Assembly (NCBI GenBank): GCA_963754265.1
Contig: CAVWFB010000017.1
Span: forward strand, 173,535 to 237,534
Source of the DNA: AC-32 sp963754265
GTDB taxonomy: Bacteria > Actinomycetota > Thermoleophilia > Gaiellales > Gaiellaceae
DNA: 64,000 nucleotides
Direction of reading: 5' to 3'
Made by a program: the position numbers and the translations under genes. Position 1 is the first letter of the stretch. The number at the start of each line of letters is the position of its first letter. Below are positions 1 through 8,213 of the stretch, in pieces. The notes beneath the pieces are model-generated. The model was given only the letters and a program-made list of their open reading frames with translations. It had not been told where the DNA came from and made no database searches.

Positions 1-1
1 C

Positions 2-331
2 CTCTCGATCATGGTGGCCGCCGCGACCGTCGTGTTCCGAGATGTCGAGCACCTGCTGGTGACGGTGCTCTTGCCGTGGTTCTTCCTGACGCCGGTCTTC
101 TACACCTTCGACCAGCTGCCCAAGATCGACCAGAGGCCTTGGGTGGCCGACATCCTCCACTACGGGAACTTCGTCACGCCGCCGCTGCTCGCGATCCGGG
201 ATCCGCTCTTCTTCGGCCGCTATCCGAGCAGTGGCGACGCCGTGTACACGGTCTGCGCAGCCGTCGTCGCGCTCGCGCTCGCCGCGTTCGTCTTCCAGCG
301 TGTGGACGACCAGTTGGCGGTAGCCCTGTAG
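2..331 (+). CDS. ABC-2 type exporter permease, C-terminal part (cut by window edge)
   Basis: Only the last ~110 residues are in the window; the frame is open to the left edge. The visible part has hydrophobic segments (around LLVTVLLPWFFLTPVFYTF and a final VCAAVVALALAAFVF) and the 'TPVFYT' pattern typical of O-antigen/teichoic-acid type ABC-2 permeases (TagG/Wzm class). Such permeases pair with an ATPase carrying a C-terminal carbohydrate-recognition domain, and exactly such an ATPase lies two genes downstream (2257-3474), separated by the haem genes. The likely role is export of a lipid-linked polysaccharide across the inner membrane. The family call rests on a short stretch; the link to the downstream ATPase is inference from context. 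Confidence 0.7.
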   Translation, partial: LSIMVAAATVVFRDVEHLLVTVLLPWFFLTPVFYTFDQLPKIDQRPWVADILHYGNFVTPPLLAIRDPLFFGRYPSSGDAVYTVCAAVVALALAAFVFQRVDDQLAVAL

Positions 332-342
332 GGGCGTCTGGC

Positions 343-348
343 TAGGCT
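343..348 (+). promoter_or_regulatory. Probable leaderless -10 element for hemE
   Basis: TAGGCT lies 7 nt before the hemE ATG and no Shine-Dalgarno sequence separates them. The same TAnnnT plus 6-8 nt layout recurs before at least a dozen genes here. It supports the ATG at 356 over the in-frame TTG at 350. Confidence 0.55.
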
Positions 349-355
349 TTTGCGC

Positions 356-1388
356 ATGTCTGAGCCGCTTCTCGTGCGCGCCAGCCGGCGCGAACCGGTC
401 GAGCGGACGCCGGTCTGGTTCATGCGCCAGGCGGGGCGGTCGCTGCCTGAGTACCGGGAGATCCGGAAGCAGCACGGGCTCTTCGAGGTCTGCCGCCGGC
501 CCGAGCTCTGCGCCGAGGTGACGCTTCAGCCGGTGCGGGCACATGGGGTGGACGCCGCGGTGATGTTCGCCGACATCATGCTTCCCGTCCTGGGCATGGG
601 CGTGGACGTCGAGCTGGTCGAGAACGTCGGCCCGGTGGTCGAGGCACCCGTTCGCTCGGCGGCCGACGTGGAGCGGCTGATCGTGCCCGAGCCCGAGGAG
701 TCGGTGCCGTTCATCCTCGAGGCCGTCCGACTCGTGCGCGAGGCACTCGCGCCCGAGCAGGCGGTGATCGGCTTCGCCGGCGGCCCGTTCACCGTGGCCG
801 GCTACCTGATCGAGGGCAAGCCGACCCGAGAGTTCAAGCTGACGAAGGCGTGCATGTACGGGCAGCCGGAGGTCTGGCACGCCCTGATGCAGAAGCTCGC
901 CGCCGCGTTCGCGCTCTACGTCGACGGCTGTGTGAGGGCCGGGGCGGACGCGATCCAGCTCTTCGACTCGTGGGTCGGCGCGCTCTCGGTCGACGACTAC
1001 CGGGAGTTCGTCGCGCCCTACTCCGCGCAGGTGCTGGAGGCGGTGGACGTTCCGACGATCCATTTCGGCACCGGGACGGCGCATCTCCTCGACGAGATGG
1101 CGGAAGCCGGCGGAGACGTCATCGGCGTCGACTGGCGGATTCCGATCGACCGCGCCTGGGAGGTCGTCGGGTACGAGCGCGGGGTACAGGGGAACCTCGA
1201 GCCCGCTCTCCTGCTGGGGCCCTGGGAGCGCGTCGGAGGCCGCGGCGCTGCGGATCCTCGAGGCGGTCGGCGGGCGGCCGGGTCACATCTTCAACCTCGG
1301 GCACGGGGTCCTGCCGGAAACCCAACCGGCCGACCTTCGTCGCCTGGTCGAGCTGGTGCACGAGAACACGCCGGTGGCCGCCGCCTGA
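356..1388 (+). CDS. hemE: Uroporphyrinogen decarboxylase, one frameshift
   Basis: Converts uroporphyrinogen III to coproporphyrinogen III in the cytoplasm. The N-terminus carries the family signature PVWFMRQAGRSLPEY, then FADIMLP (catalytic Asp), FAGGPFTVAGYLIEG, LFDSWVGALS and IHFGTGTAHLL. After LLLGPWERV (about base 1233) the frame is wrong. Dropping one G at about 1235 restores EAAALRILEAVGG...HIFNLGHGVLPET and a TGA at 1386-1388, giving ~343 aa, the normal length. The unbroken frame instead runs into hemH, which creates a spurious 636-residue fusion. The stop overlaps the hemH start (TGATG), so the two are translationally coupled. The frameshift looks like an inserted base in the consensus. 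Confidence 0.93.
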
Positions 1389-2260
1389 TGGACGCGGTCG
1401 TCCTGATGGCGTACGGCAGCCCGTCGAGGCCCGAAGACGTCCGCCCCTACCTCGAGGACGTACGGGGTGGCCGGCCGGTCTCGGACGAGGCCGTCGAGGA
1501 GCTCGCCGAGCGGTACCGGCGGATCGGCGGGCGCTCGCCGCTCGACGACGTGACCGAGGCCCAGCGGGCCGCCCTGGAGCGCGAGCTCGACACGCCTGTC
1601 TTCGTCGGCATGAAGCACTGGCGGCCGCGCATCGCGGAGGCGGTCGAGGCCGCGCTCGAGGCCGGGGCGACGCGCATCGTCGGCCTGGTGCTCGCGCCGC
1701 ACTATTCGCGGCTCTCGGTCGGCGGCTACCGGGACCGGCTGGAGGACGCGCTCGCAGGCCGGGCCGAGCTCGTCCTCGTCGAGAGCTGGCACGACGACCC
1801 GGCGTTCGTCGAGGTGCTCGCAGAGCGGGTGCGAGGCACGGGGGCCTGGGTCGTCTTCACGGCGCACTCGCTGCCAGAACGGATCCTCGCCGAGGGGGAT
1901 CCGTACCGGGAGCAGCTACTCGAGACCGCGCGCCTCGTGGCCGAGCGGGCGGGCCTCGAGCGCTGGTCGCTCGCCTTCCAGAGCGCGAGCGCGACCGGCG
2001 AGCCCTGGCTCGGGCCGGACGTGCTCGAGGAGCTCGACCGGCTCAAGAGCGACGGAGTCGAAGCGGTTCTCGCCGAGCCGATCGGCTTCGTCTCGGATCA
2101 CCTCGAGATCCTCTGGGACCTCGACGTCGAGGCCCGCGAGCGCGCGGGCGAGCTCGGGCTCGAGTGGGCCCGGACGACCTCGCTCAACGACGAGCCGGCC
2201 TTCGTCAAGGCGCTGGCCGGCATAGTCCGCAAGGCCACGACGGTACGCTCGGCGGCATGA
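1388..2260 (+). CDS. hemH: Ferrochelatase (haem or coproporphyrin type)
   Basis: Inserts Fe2+ into a porphyrin. It has 290 residues, typical of short actinobacterial ferrochelatases, opening with VVLMAYGSP. It contains the active-site block FTAHSLPERIL (conserved His), the substrate loop FQSASATGEPWLGPD and the second metal-site block FVSDHLEILWDLD. In Actinomycetota this enzyme normally acts on coproporphyrin III (CpfC) before decarboxylation by HemQ/ChdC, so coproporphyrin ferrochelatase is the likelier activity; that is family knowledge. The start overlaps the hemE stop and its TGA overlaps the ATG of the next gene (ATGA), so hemE, hemH and the ATPase form one transcription unit. No protoporphyrinogen or coproporphyrinogen oxidase gene is adjacent. 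Confidence 0.93.
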   Translation: MDAVVLMAYGSPSRPEDVRPYLEDVRGGRPVSDEAVEELAERYRRIGGRSPLDDVTEAQRAALERELDTPVFVGMKHWRPRIAEAVEAALEAGATRIVGLVLAPHYSRLSVGGYRDRLEDALAGRAELVLVESWHDDPAFVEVLAERVRGTGAWVVFTAHSLPERILAEGDPYREQLLETARLVAERAGLERWSLAFQSASATGEPWLGPDVLEELDRLKSDGVEAVLAEPIGFVSDHLEILWDLDVEARERAGELGLEWARTTSLNDEPAFVKALAGIVRKATTVRSAA

Positions 2261-3474
2261 AGCCCGGAGCCGTTGCCGCGAGCGCCGTGAGCCGGCGATT
2301 CCTCGTCTACCCCCAGCGCCAGGTGACGCTGAAGGAGGCGATCGTCAGGCGCAGGCACCTGCGCCGGAGGGAGGTCTGGGCGGTCAGGGACGCCTCGTTC
2401 GAGATCGAGCCGGGCGAGGCGGTCGGTGTCGTCGGGCGCAACGGCTCGGGCAAGACCACTCTTCTCCGCATGATCGCCGGGATCTTCGGCCCGACGAGCG
2501 GTCGGCTCGAGGTCGGTGGTCACGTCGCCTCGCTGCTCGAGCTCGGGGCCGGCTTCCACCCCGACTTCACCGGTCGGGAGAACGTCTACATGAACGGCGC
2601 GATCCACGGCCTGAAGCGCAAGTACGTGACGGAGAAGTTCGACGAGATCGTCGCCTTCGCGGAGCTCGAGCGTTTTATCGACGTTCCCGTGCGGACATAT
2701 TCCGCGGGCATGTACATGCGGCTCGGCTTCTCGATCGCTGCCCACATCGACCCGGACGTACTCCTTCTCGACGAGGTCTTCGCGGTCGGCGACGAGTCCT
2801 TCCAGCGCAAGTGCATCAACAAGATCCTCGATCTGAAGGCGCGCGGTCGGACGCTCCTGTTCGTCTCCCACTCGGCGCCCGCCGTGGAGCGTCTCTGCGA
2901 GCGGGCGATGCTCCTCAACGGCGGCAAGATCATCGCGGACGGCGTCGCCCGGGACGCGATCTCCCTGTACCAGCGCATGCTCGCCGAGGAGGAGAGCCCG
3001 GCCGAGCGCAGCGCCGGCCTGCGCGAGTGGGGTAGCGGCGAGGCGCGCGTCGTCAAGGTCAAGCTCGAGGACGGAACCGGCGAGGAGCGCCGGCAGTTCC
3101 TGTCCGGACAGCCCTTCGTGGTCAGGCTGACGATCTCCGCCGAGAAGGCGATCGCACCGCCGCGGATCACGATCGAGTTCCGCGACGCGAACGGCTCGCT
3201 GCTGGGGGTGAACGAGGCCGACGCGGACGAGCTCGGCTGGGACGGGTCCGCGGGCACGGCCGAGCTGCTCTTCTCGAGCTCTCGCGTGCCGTTGGCCGAC
3301 GGGCGGTTTCAGCTGTCGGTGGCCCTGTCGCAAACCGACTCCGAGCGGCAGATCCACCGGCTCGACCCCGCCGTCGACTTCACGGTCTTCCCGGACACCG
3401 ACCAGCGGGGCTGGTTCCGGTTCGAGGGCGACTGGTCGCTCGTGTCCTCGCCGAGCACCCTGGAGCGGCGATGA
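2257..3474 (+). CDS. Polysaccharide ABC exporter ATPase with C-terminal Wzt-like domain
   Basis: A 405-residue ATPase. The nucleotide-binding domain has Walker A GRNGSGKTT, signature YSAGMYMRLGFS, Walker B DVLLLDEVFAVGD and the H-loop FVSHS. The 'SAGM' signature and the FHPDFTGRENVYMNG block mark the Wzt/TagH/RfbE class. Roughly residues 270-405 form an extra beta-rich domain resembling the Wzt C-terminal domain that binds the glycan to be exported. It is the natural partner of the permease at the left edge. The ATG overlaps the hemH stop, and its own TGA overlaps the next ATG at 3471. Family assignment is firm; the exported substrate is unknown. Confidence 0.9.
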   Translation: MKPGAVAASAVSRRFLVYPQRQVTLKEAIVRRRHLRRREVWAVRDASFEIEPGEAVGVVGRNGSGKTTLLRMIAGIFGPTSGRLEVGGHVASLLELGAGFHPDFTGRENVYMNGAIHGLKRKYVTEKFDEIVAFAELERFIDVPVRTYSAGMYMRLGFSIAAHIDPDVLLLDEVFAVGDESFQRKCINKILDLKARGRTLLFVSHSAPAVERLCERAMLLNGGKIIADGVARDAISLYQRMLAEEESPAERSAGLREWGSGEARVVKVKLEDGTGEERRQFLSGQPFVVRLTISAEKAIAPPRITIEFRDANGSLLGVNEADADELGWDGSAGTAELLFSSSRVPLADGRFQLSVALSQTDSERQIHRLDPAVDFTVFPDTDQRGWFRFEGDWSLVSSPSTLERR

Positions 3475-3752
3475 GCTCCCGCACCTGCCCCGACTGGCCG
3501 ATCCTGATGGAGCACGCTCCGGAGCTCCAGTTCATGCACTACACCGTGGCCGAGGCGAAGCTCCCGTCCGAGGCGCTCGCGCAGCTCGTCGACGTTCCCC
3601 TGGAGTCGGTCGCGATCTGCGCCGACCTCGATCACAACGTCTTCTACGCCCACCACACCGACCCGCAGGTCGCCGAGGCGCTTCGCAGGACGCACTGGTA
3701 TGAGGTGCGCGAGTGGTCCACCAGGGGCCCCGGCACCGCCGAGCAGGGCTAG
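3471..3752 (+). CDS. Small conserved-looking protein, unknown function
   Basis: 93 residues that start inside the ATPase stop codon (ATGA), so probably the last gene of that unit. No signal peptide, membrane segment or familiar motif is visible. It opens with CPDWPILMEHAPELQF and has a His-rich FYAHHTD patch. It ends in a CTAG that also provides the stop of the convergent PolX-like gene. Coding is supported by the tight overlap, good codon bias and lack of frame breaks. Function not recognised. Confidence 0.7.
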   Translation: MSSRTCPDWPILMEHAPELQFMHYTVAEAKLPSEALAQLVDVPLESVAICADLDHNVFYAHHTDPQVAEALRRTHWYEVREWSTRGPGTAEQG

Positions 3753-5386
3753 GCCCCGAAGCGCCGGGCCAGCACCTCGGGGAGCGGCCTCGTGTTGAGG
3801 ACCTCCTCCGGCCTCGCCCAGCCGCGCCGGGCCGTCGCGACCGCCAGCTCCATGTTCCCGAGGCCGCGCGTCGAGTGCGCGTCGGTGTTCACGACGATGG
3901 TCACGCCGGCCTCGCGTGCCATGCGCACGTGCTCGGCGCTCAGGTCGAGCCGGTCGGGCAGCCCGTTCACCTCCACCGCCCGGCCCTGCTCGGCCAGCCG
4001 CTCGAAGACGGCCTCGAGATCGACCGCGTTCGGCGGCCGGCGGTTGATCATTCGCCCGGTCGGGTGGCTGAGGGCGCTCACGTAGGGCGAGTCCAGCGCC
4101 GAGAGCACGCGCTTCGTCAGCTCCTGGCGCGATCCGCGTTGCCCGCCGTGGACGCTCGCCTGCACCCACTCCAGCTCGGCGAGCACGTCGTCGGGGAGGT
4201 CGAGCGCGCCGTCCCGGCGGATGTCGCACTCGGTGCCGCGCAAGAGCCGGAACGGCGCGAGCCGTTCGTTGGCCTCGGCGATCTCCTCGGCCTGCCGCCT
4301 GACGCCGTCGGCGTCGAGGCCCGGAACCGCGCCGACGCTGACGGTGTGGTCGCAGATCGCGAGGTAGTCGTAGCCCCGGTCCTTGGCGGCGAGCCCCATC
4401 TCGTAGACGGTCGCCCTCCCGTCCGACCACGTCGTGTGCGCATGCAGGTCGCCGCGCACGTCGCCGAGCTCGAGCAGGCGGGGCGGCTCTCCCCTGAACT
4501 CCCCTTCGCGCAGCTCGGGCGGGACGAACGGGATCCCGAGGGAGCGGTAGACGCCTTCCTCGTCCGGAGCTGCAGGCAGCGGTTCGAGCGCGGACACGTA
4601 CTCCGGCGAGCCCGTCGCGCGCAGGAGCTCGGTGCCGAACCGGCCCGGCTCGGCGACGACCAGCTCGACGGGCACCCCCTCGACCGTCACACCGAGCGCC
4701 CGCCGCGGCTCCCGCTCCACGACCGCGACGATCTGCGGCAGCGCCTCGAATCGCTCCAGCACCGGTTCCGCTGCGTCGGCCGGGACGACCACCGCCAGGC
4801 GCTCCGACGCGTCCCGCCAGCGGCGTGGATCGCCCGCGGCCTCACCTCCCAGCTCCTCGGCGATCGACTGCACGAGCGGTCGGCTCCGGTGGAGTTGGAG
4901 CGGCCGGACGGTCGCGGCGCCCGGCTCGCGCTCGAGCGCGGCCTGCAGCTTGCGCTCGGTCTCCGGCCCGATCCCGGGCACCTCTCGTAGCCGGCCCTCG
5001 CGTGCCGCCTCTCTCAGCTCCTCGAGGTTGCCGACTCCGAGCACGCGCCCGATCTCGAGCATCCGCTTGACCGAGACGCCGAGGAAGCGGCCGAGCCCGG
5101 CCAGCTCCGGCGAGACCTCCCGCTCGAGCTCCCGCAGCTCGGCGATCTCGCCGGTCTCGACGAGCTCCTGCAGCCGCCGTTCGATGCCGGGGCCGATGCC
5201 GCGGAGCTCGCGCGCCCGGCCCTCGCGCACGAGCTGGGCCACGGGTACGGGGGTCGCGCGGATCAGTTCGGCGGCGCGGCGGTAGGCACGGGCGGAGTAC
5301 GGCTCGGCATCTGCGAGCTCGAGCAGCGTCGCGAAGGCGTCGAGCTGACGCGCGATCTCGGCGTTGTCCGGCTGCGAGCTCTGCAC
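3749..5386 (-). CDS. polX: PolX-like protein: helix-hairpin-helix, degenerate polymerase core, PHP domain
   Basis: About 545 residues with PolX architecture. The N-terminal part has two helix-hairpin-helix motifs (LRGIGPGIERRL and VPGIGPETERKL). The middle corresponds to the X-family polymerase palm, and the C-terminus is a PHP phosphoesterase with DLHAHTTWSDG, ICDHT, GTECDI, ASVHGG, LSHPTGR and NTDAHST, all metal ligands present. The palm motif normally written GSxRRxKExxGDxD reads GDPRRWRDASERLAVVV, so the metal Asp pair is gone, and the usual VDL block reads VELVVAE. The polymerase is therefore probably inactive and the PHP nuclease retained (inference). I chose the GTG at 5386 (VQSSQPDNAEIARQL); an ATG at 5407 overlaps the cofC start and is a less likely alternative. 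Confidence 0.88.
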   Translation of the reverse strand: MQSSQPDNAEIARQLDAFATLLELADAEPYSARAYRRAAELIRATPVPVAQLVREGRARELRGIGPGIERRLQELVETGEIAELRELEREVSPELAGLGRFLGVSVKRMLEIGRVLGVGNLEELREAAREGRLREVPGIGPETERKLQAALEREPGAATVRPLQLHRSRPLVQSIAEELGGEAAGDPRRWRDASERLAVVVPADAAEPVLERFEALPQIVAVVEREPRRALGVTVEGVPVELVVAEPGRFGTELLRATGSPEYVSALEPLPAAPDEEGVYRSLGIPFVPPELREGEFRGEPPRLLELGDVRGDLHAHTTWSDGRATVYEMGLAAKDRGYDYLAICDHTVSVGAVPGLDADGVRRQAEEIAEANERLAPFRLLRGTECDIRRDGALDLPDDVLAELEWVQASVHGGQRGSRQELTKRVLSALDSPYVSALSHPTGRMINRRPPNAVDLEAVFERLAEQGRAVEVNGLPDRLDLSAEHVRMAREAGVTIVVNTDAHSTRGLGNMELAVATARRGWARPEEVLNTRPLPEVLARRFGA

Positions 5387-5393
5387 TGCTGGA

Positions 5394-5399
5394 TAGTCT
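5394..5399 (+). promoter_or_regulatory. Probable leaderless -10 element for cofC
   Basis: TAGTCT sits 6 nt before the cofC ATG, inside the 19-bp gap to the divergent polX-like gene. There is no Shine-Dalgarno sequence. This is probably the promoter of the whole F420 operon. Confidence 0.5.
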
Positions 5400-5405
5400 C
5401 TCCGC

Positions 5406-5963
5406 ATGCCGACCGTGGTTGTTCCCTTCCGCGGGGAAAGCGCCAAACGCCGCCTTGCTCCCGCGCCCGAGGACGTCCGGGCGACGTTGGCGAACGCGAT
5501 GCTCGAGGACGTCCTGGACGCCTGCAGGGCGGTCGCGGAAGACGTGGTCGTCGCCTCCGGAGGCGGCGGTCAGGGCGCTGCGGTCGAGATCGCATTGAAA
5601 CGCGTCGACTCGGGCCCGATCCTCGTGGTCAACGCCGATCTGCCGGCCGCGCAGCCGCGCGACCTGCTCACGCTGCTCGGCGCGCTCCCCGAGAACGGCC
5701 TCGCGCTGGTCGCCGCGAGCGACGGAACCACCAATGCCCTCGCACTCGCCGCGCCGCACCTGTTCGCACCGCTCTACGGCCCCGAGAGCGCCGAGCGCTT
5801 CCTGGCCCGGGCTACCCGCCTGGACGTGCCCGCTGCCGTCGCCGCGATCCCGAACCTCGTCGACGACGTGGACACGCTGGGCGACCTCGAAGAGCTCGAG
5901 GGACGCCTCGGCCCGCGCACAGCCGCCGCCTTCGACGCGCTGCGCACCGGCCTCACGCGGTGA
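5406..5963 (+). CDS. cofC: 2-phospho-L-lactate/PEP guanylyltransferase (F420 biosynthesis)
   Basis: Activates 2-phospholactate, or phosphoenolpyruvate in actinobacteria (FbiD), with GTP for coenzyme F420 assembly. It has 185 residues, slightly short for the family. It opens with VVVPFRGESAKRRLAP, the nucleotidyltransferase loop, followed by ANAMLEDVLDA, VVNADLPAA (the Asp that holds metal and GTP), ASDGTTNALAL and a closing VDDVDTLGDLEEL. It is first in a run of four F420 genes and its TGA overlaps the cofD GTG. The operon order makes the assignment secure. Confidence 0.9.
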   Translation: MPTVVVPFRGESAKRRLAPAPEDVRATLANAMLEDVLDACRAVAEDVVVASGGGGQGAAVEIALKRVDSGPILVVNADLPAAQPRDLLTLLGALPENGLALVAASDGTTNALALAAPHLFAPLYGPESAERFLARATRLDVPAAVAAIPNLVDDVDTLGDLEELEGRLGPRTAAAFDALRTGLTR

Positions 5964-6874
5964 AGGTCGTCGTCCTCGCAGGCGGGCTCGGAGGCTCCCG
6001 CTTCGCCCGCGCGCTCGCGGAGACGATCGATCCCCGGGAGCTGACCATCGTCGGCAACGTCGGCGACGACGTCGAGGTCTTCGGGCTCCACGTCTCGCCC
6101 GATCTCGACACGATCCTCTACACGCTCACCGGCCGGCTCGACGAGGAGCGCGGCTGGGGGCGCAAGGACGAGACGTGGCAGGCGCTCGGCGCCGCCGACG
6201 AGCTGGGCGCCGAGACCTGGTTCCGGCTCGGCGACCGCGATCTCGGGCTGCACCTGGTTCGCACCGAGAGGCTGCGCCGCGGGGAGCCCCTCTCGAGCGT
6301 CACCCGAGAGCTCGCCGTCGCGTTCGGGCTCGAGCCCACGCTTCTTCCTGCCACCGACGACCGGCTGCGCACCTGGCTCGAGACTCCCGCGGGCGAGTTC
6401 CCCTTCCAGGAGTGGTTCGTCCAGAGGCAGCACCGGGACGAGGTGGACGCGGTGCGCTTCGAGGGCGACGCTCGACCGGCGCCGGGAGTCGTGGAATCCC
6501 TCGAGGACGCAGACCTGATCGCGATCGCACCGAGCAACCCGTTCGTCAGCATCTGGCCGATCCTGGCCGTGGCCGGGATTCGCGAGGCGCTGGAGGAGCG
6601 GCGCGCCCCGGCGGTCGCCGTCAGCCCGCTGATCGGGGGCAAGGCCGTCCGCGGCCCGGCCGACCGGATGCTCGCCCGCCTCGCCGGCGGGACCGGCCCG
6701 CGGCACGTAGCAGACTGTTACAAGGGACTGATCGACGCGCTCGTCGTGGACGCGGCGGACGCCGACGAGGACGCCGGCATTCCCACGATCGTGACGCGCA
6801 CGCTGATGAACGACCCCGACGCCCGGCGGCGGTTGGCCGACGCGGTGCTCGAGACCGCAGGAGCCCCGAGATGA
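5960..6874 (+). CDS. cofD: 2-phospho-L-lactate transferase (F420 biosynthesis)
   Basis: Transfers the phospholactyl or phosphoenolpyruvyl unit to the deazaflavin Fo, giving F420-0 or dehydro-F420-0. It has 304 residues, the normal length. It shows AGGLGGSRFARAL at the N-terminus, NVGDDVEVFGLHVSPDLDT, the Fo-site block RKDETWQALGAA, and IAIAPSNPFVSIWPIL near the phosphate site. The start is a GTG overlapping the cofC stop, and the stop overlaps the ATG of npdG. The actinobacterial name is fbiA. Confidence 0.95.
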   Translation: MKVVVLAGGLGGSRFARALAETIDPRELTIVGNVGDDVEVFGLHVSPDLDTILYTLTGRLDEERGWGRKDETWQALGAADELGAETWFRLGDRDLGLHLVRTERLRRGEPLSSVTRELAVAFGLEPTLLPATDDRLRTWLETPAGEFPFQEWFVQRQHRDEVDAVRFEGDARPAPGVVESLEDADLIAIAPSNPFVSIWPILAVAGIREALEERRAPAVAVSPLIGGKAVRGPADRMLARLAGGTGPRHVADCYKGLIDALVVDAADADEDAGIPTIVTRTLMNDPDARRRLADAVLETAGAPR

Positions 6875-7491
6875 TCGTCGCGATCATCGGCGGCACCGGC
6901 ACCTTCGGGCGCGCGCTGGCCCGCCGCTTGCACCAGCTCGGCGACGATGTTCTCATCGGCTCGCGCGACGCACAGCGGGCCAGGGAGCGGGCGCTCGAGA
7001 TCGGCGTCCACGGCGACAGCAACGAGGACGTGGTCAGGGACGCCGACCTGGTCGTGCTCGCGACCAAGTCGAACGCGGCACTCGAGACCGGCGCTGCGCT
7101 GGCCGACGCGATCGGCGACACGCCGGTCCTGTGCGTCGCGAGCGACCTGCGCTTCACCGACATCGGCATCGTCCCCGGCCTCGAGGAAGGCTCGCTGGCC
7201 GAGAACCTGGCGGAGCTGCTGCGGGCGCCGGTTGCATCCGGCTTGCAGTCGATCTCCGCGATCGACCTCTCGGGCCCGGAGCCGCCCGACCAGGACGCGC
7301 TCATCTGCGGGGACGATCCCCGGGCGAAGAAGCTCGCGCTCGAGCTCGCCGGCCGGCTCGTCGGCGGCAGGGCGGTCGACGTCGGCCCGCTCGCGAACTC
7401 GCGCGCGCTCGAGGCGATGACGGCCGTGATCCTGAACGTGAACAAGGAGTTCGGCGTCCACGCCGGGCTGCGGCTGACCGGCCTGCCGTGA
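6871..7491 (+). CDS. npdG: NADPH:F420 oxidoreductase (Fno)
   Basis: Moves hydride between NADPH and F420 and so supplies or drains reduced F420. It has 206 residues with an N-terminal Rossmann fold IIGGTGTFGRALARRL, a following IGSRD that reads the NADPH phosphate, LVVLATKSNAA, and a C-terminal SRALEAMTAVILNVNKEFG helix typical of the family. It sits between cofD and cofE with ATGA and GTGA overlaps on both sides. A dedicated reductase inside the biosynthetic operon suggests F420 is used mainly in the reduced form. Confidence 0.9.
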   Translation: MIVAIIGGTGTFGRALARRLHQLGDDVLIGSRDAQRARERALEIGVHGDSNEDVVRDADLVVLATKSNAALETGAALADAIGDTPVLCVASDLRFTDIGIVPGLEEGSLAENLAELLRAPVASGLQSISAIDLSGPEPPDQDALICGDDPRAKKLALELAGRLVGGRAVDVGPLANSRALEAMTAVILNVNKEFGVHAGLRLTGLP

Positions 7492-8213
7492 CCGTCACGA
7501 TCTGGCCGGTCGAGGGGCTGCCGGAGATCCGCGAGCGAGACGACCTCGGGGCGCTGATCGCGGGCCGGGCCGAGCTGCAGGACGGCGACGTCCTCGTGGT
7601 TGCGCAGAAGGCGGTCTCGAAGGCGGAGGGACGGATCGTTCGTCTGGCCGAGATCGAGGCTTCCGCCGAGGCGAGGGAGCTGGCCGCCGACCACGATCCG
7701 CGCCAGCTCGAGGTGATCCTGCGGGAGGCGGCACGGCTCGTGCGCACGCGCCCGCCGCTCGTGATCGCCGAGACCAGGCACGGCTTCGTCTGTGCCTCCG
7801 CGGGCGTCGACGCCTCGAACGCGCCCGAGCCGGACATGGTCGTGCTCCTGCCCGAGGATCCCGACGCCTCGGCCGCCCGGATCCGGGAGCGCGTGAGCGA
7901 CCTCACCGGCGCCGAGGTCGGCGTGATCGTCAGCGACTCCTTCGGCCGCGCCTGGCGGCAGGGCACGACCGACGTGGCCATCGGTGTCGCCGGGGTCCGC
8001 CCGCTGCTCGACCTCAAGGGCCTGCGGGACGCGACCGGCTATGAGCTCCACGCGACGGTGATCGCGGTCGCGGACGAGCTCGCCGGCGCCGCGGAGCTCG
8101 TGATGGGGAAGACTGCCGGGGTGCCTGCCGCCGTCATCCGCGGCGTCGATGCCCTCGGCGAGGGCAGCGCGCGCGAGCTCGTGATGCCGCCCGACCGCGA
8201 CCTGTTCCGGTGA
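7488..8213 (+). CDS. cofE: Coenzyme F420-0:L-glutamate ligase
   Basis: Adds the glutamate tail to F420-0 using GTP. It has 241 residues, equal to the N-terminal CofE half of the mycobacterial FbiB fusion; no nitroreductase-like C-terminal domain is present. Visible motifs are GDVLVVAQKAVSKAEGR, ETRHGFVCASAGVDASN, VIVSDSFGRAWRQGTTDVAIG and MGKTAGVPAAVIRG. The start is a GTG overlapping the npdG stop, and its TGA overlaps the next GTG. In actinobacteria the missing FbiB C-terminal domain reduces dehydro-F420; where that activity comes from here is not seen. Confidence 0.93.
   Translation: MTVTIWPVEGLPEIRERDDLGALIAGRAELQDGDVLVVAQKAVSKAEGRIVRLAEIEASAEARELAADHDPRQLEVILREAARLVRTRPPLVIAETRHGFVCASAGVDASNAPEPDMVVLLPEDPDASAARIRERVSDLTGAEVGVIVSDSFGRAWRQGTTDVAIGVAGVRPLLDLKGLRDATGYELHATVIAVADELAGAAELVMGKTAGVPAAVIRGVDALGEGSARELVMPPDRDLFR

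Noticed and set aside
350..2260. A 636-residue open frame that reads as a HemE-HemH bifunctional fusion
   Set aside because: The middle (after LLLGPWERV) is nonsense. Removing one base restores the true HemE C-terminus with its own TGA overlapping the hemH ATG.
2098..3357. Long reverse-strand frames opposite the ABC ATPase (and similar antisense frames elsewhere, for example 6621-8051, 20634-22544, 29518-32304, 39912-41552, 55925-57157)
   Set aside because: They are complements of strongly conserved genes, with compositions typical of antisense reading in GC-rich DNA and no recognisable motif.
850..3474. An 874-residue frame ending in the ABC ATPase
   Set aside because: The first ~470 residues are an Arg/Ala/Gly-rich out-of-frame shadow of hemE and hemH. 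The ATPase starts at the ATG at 2257.
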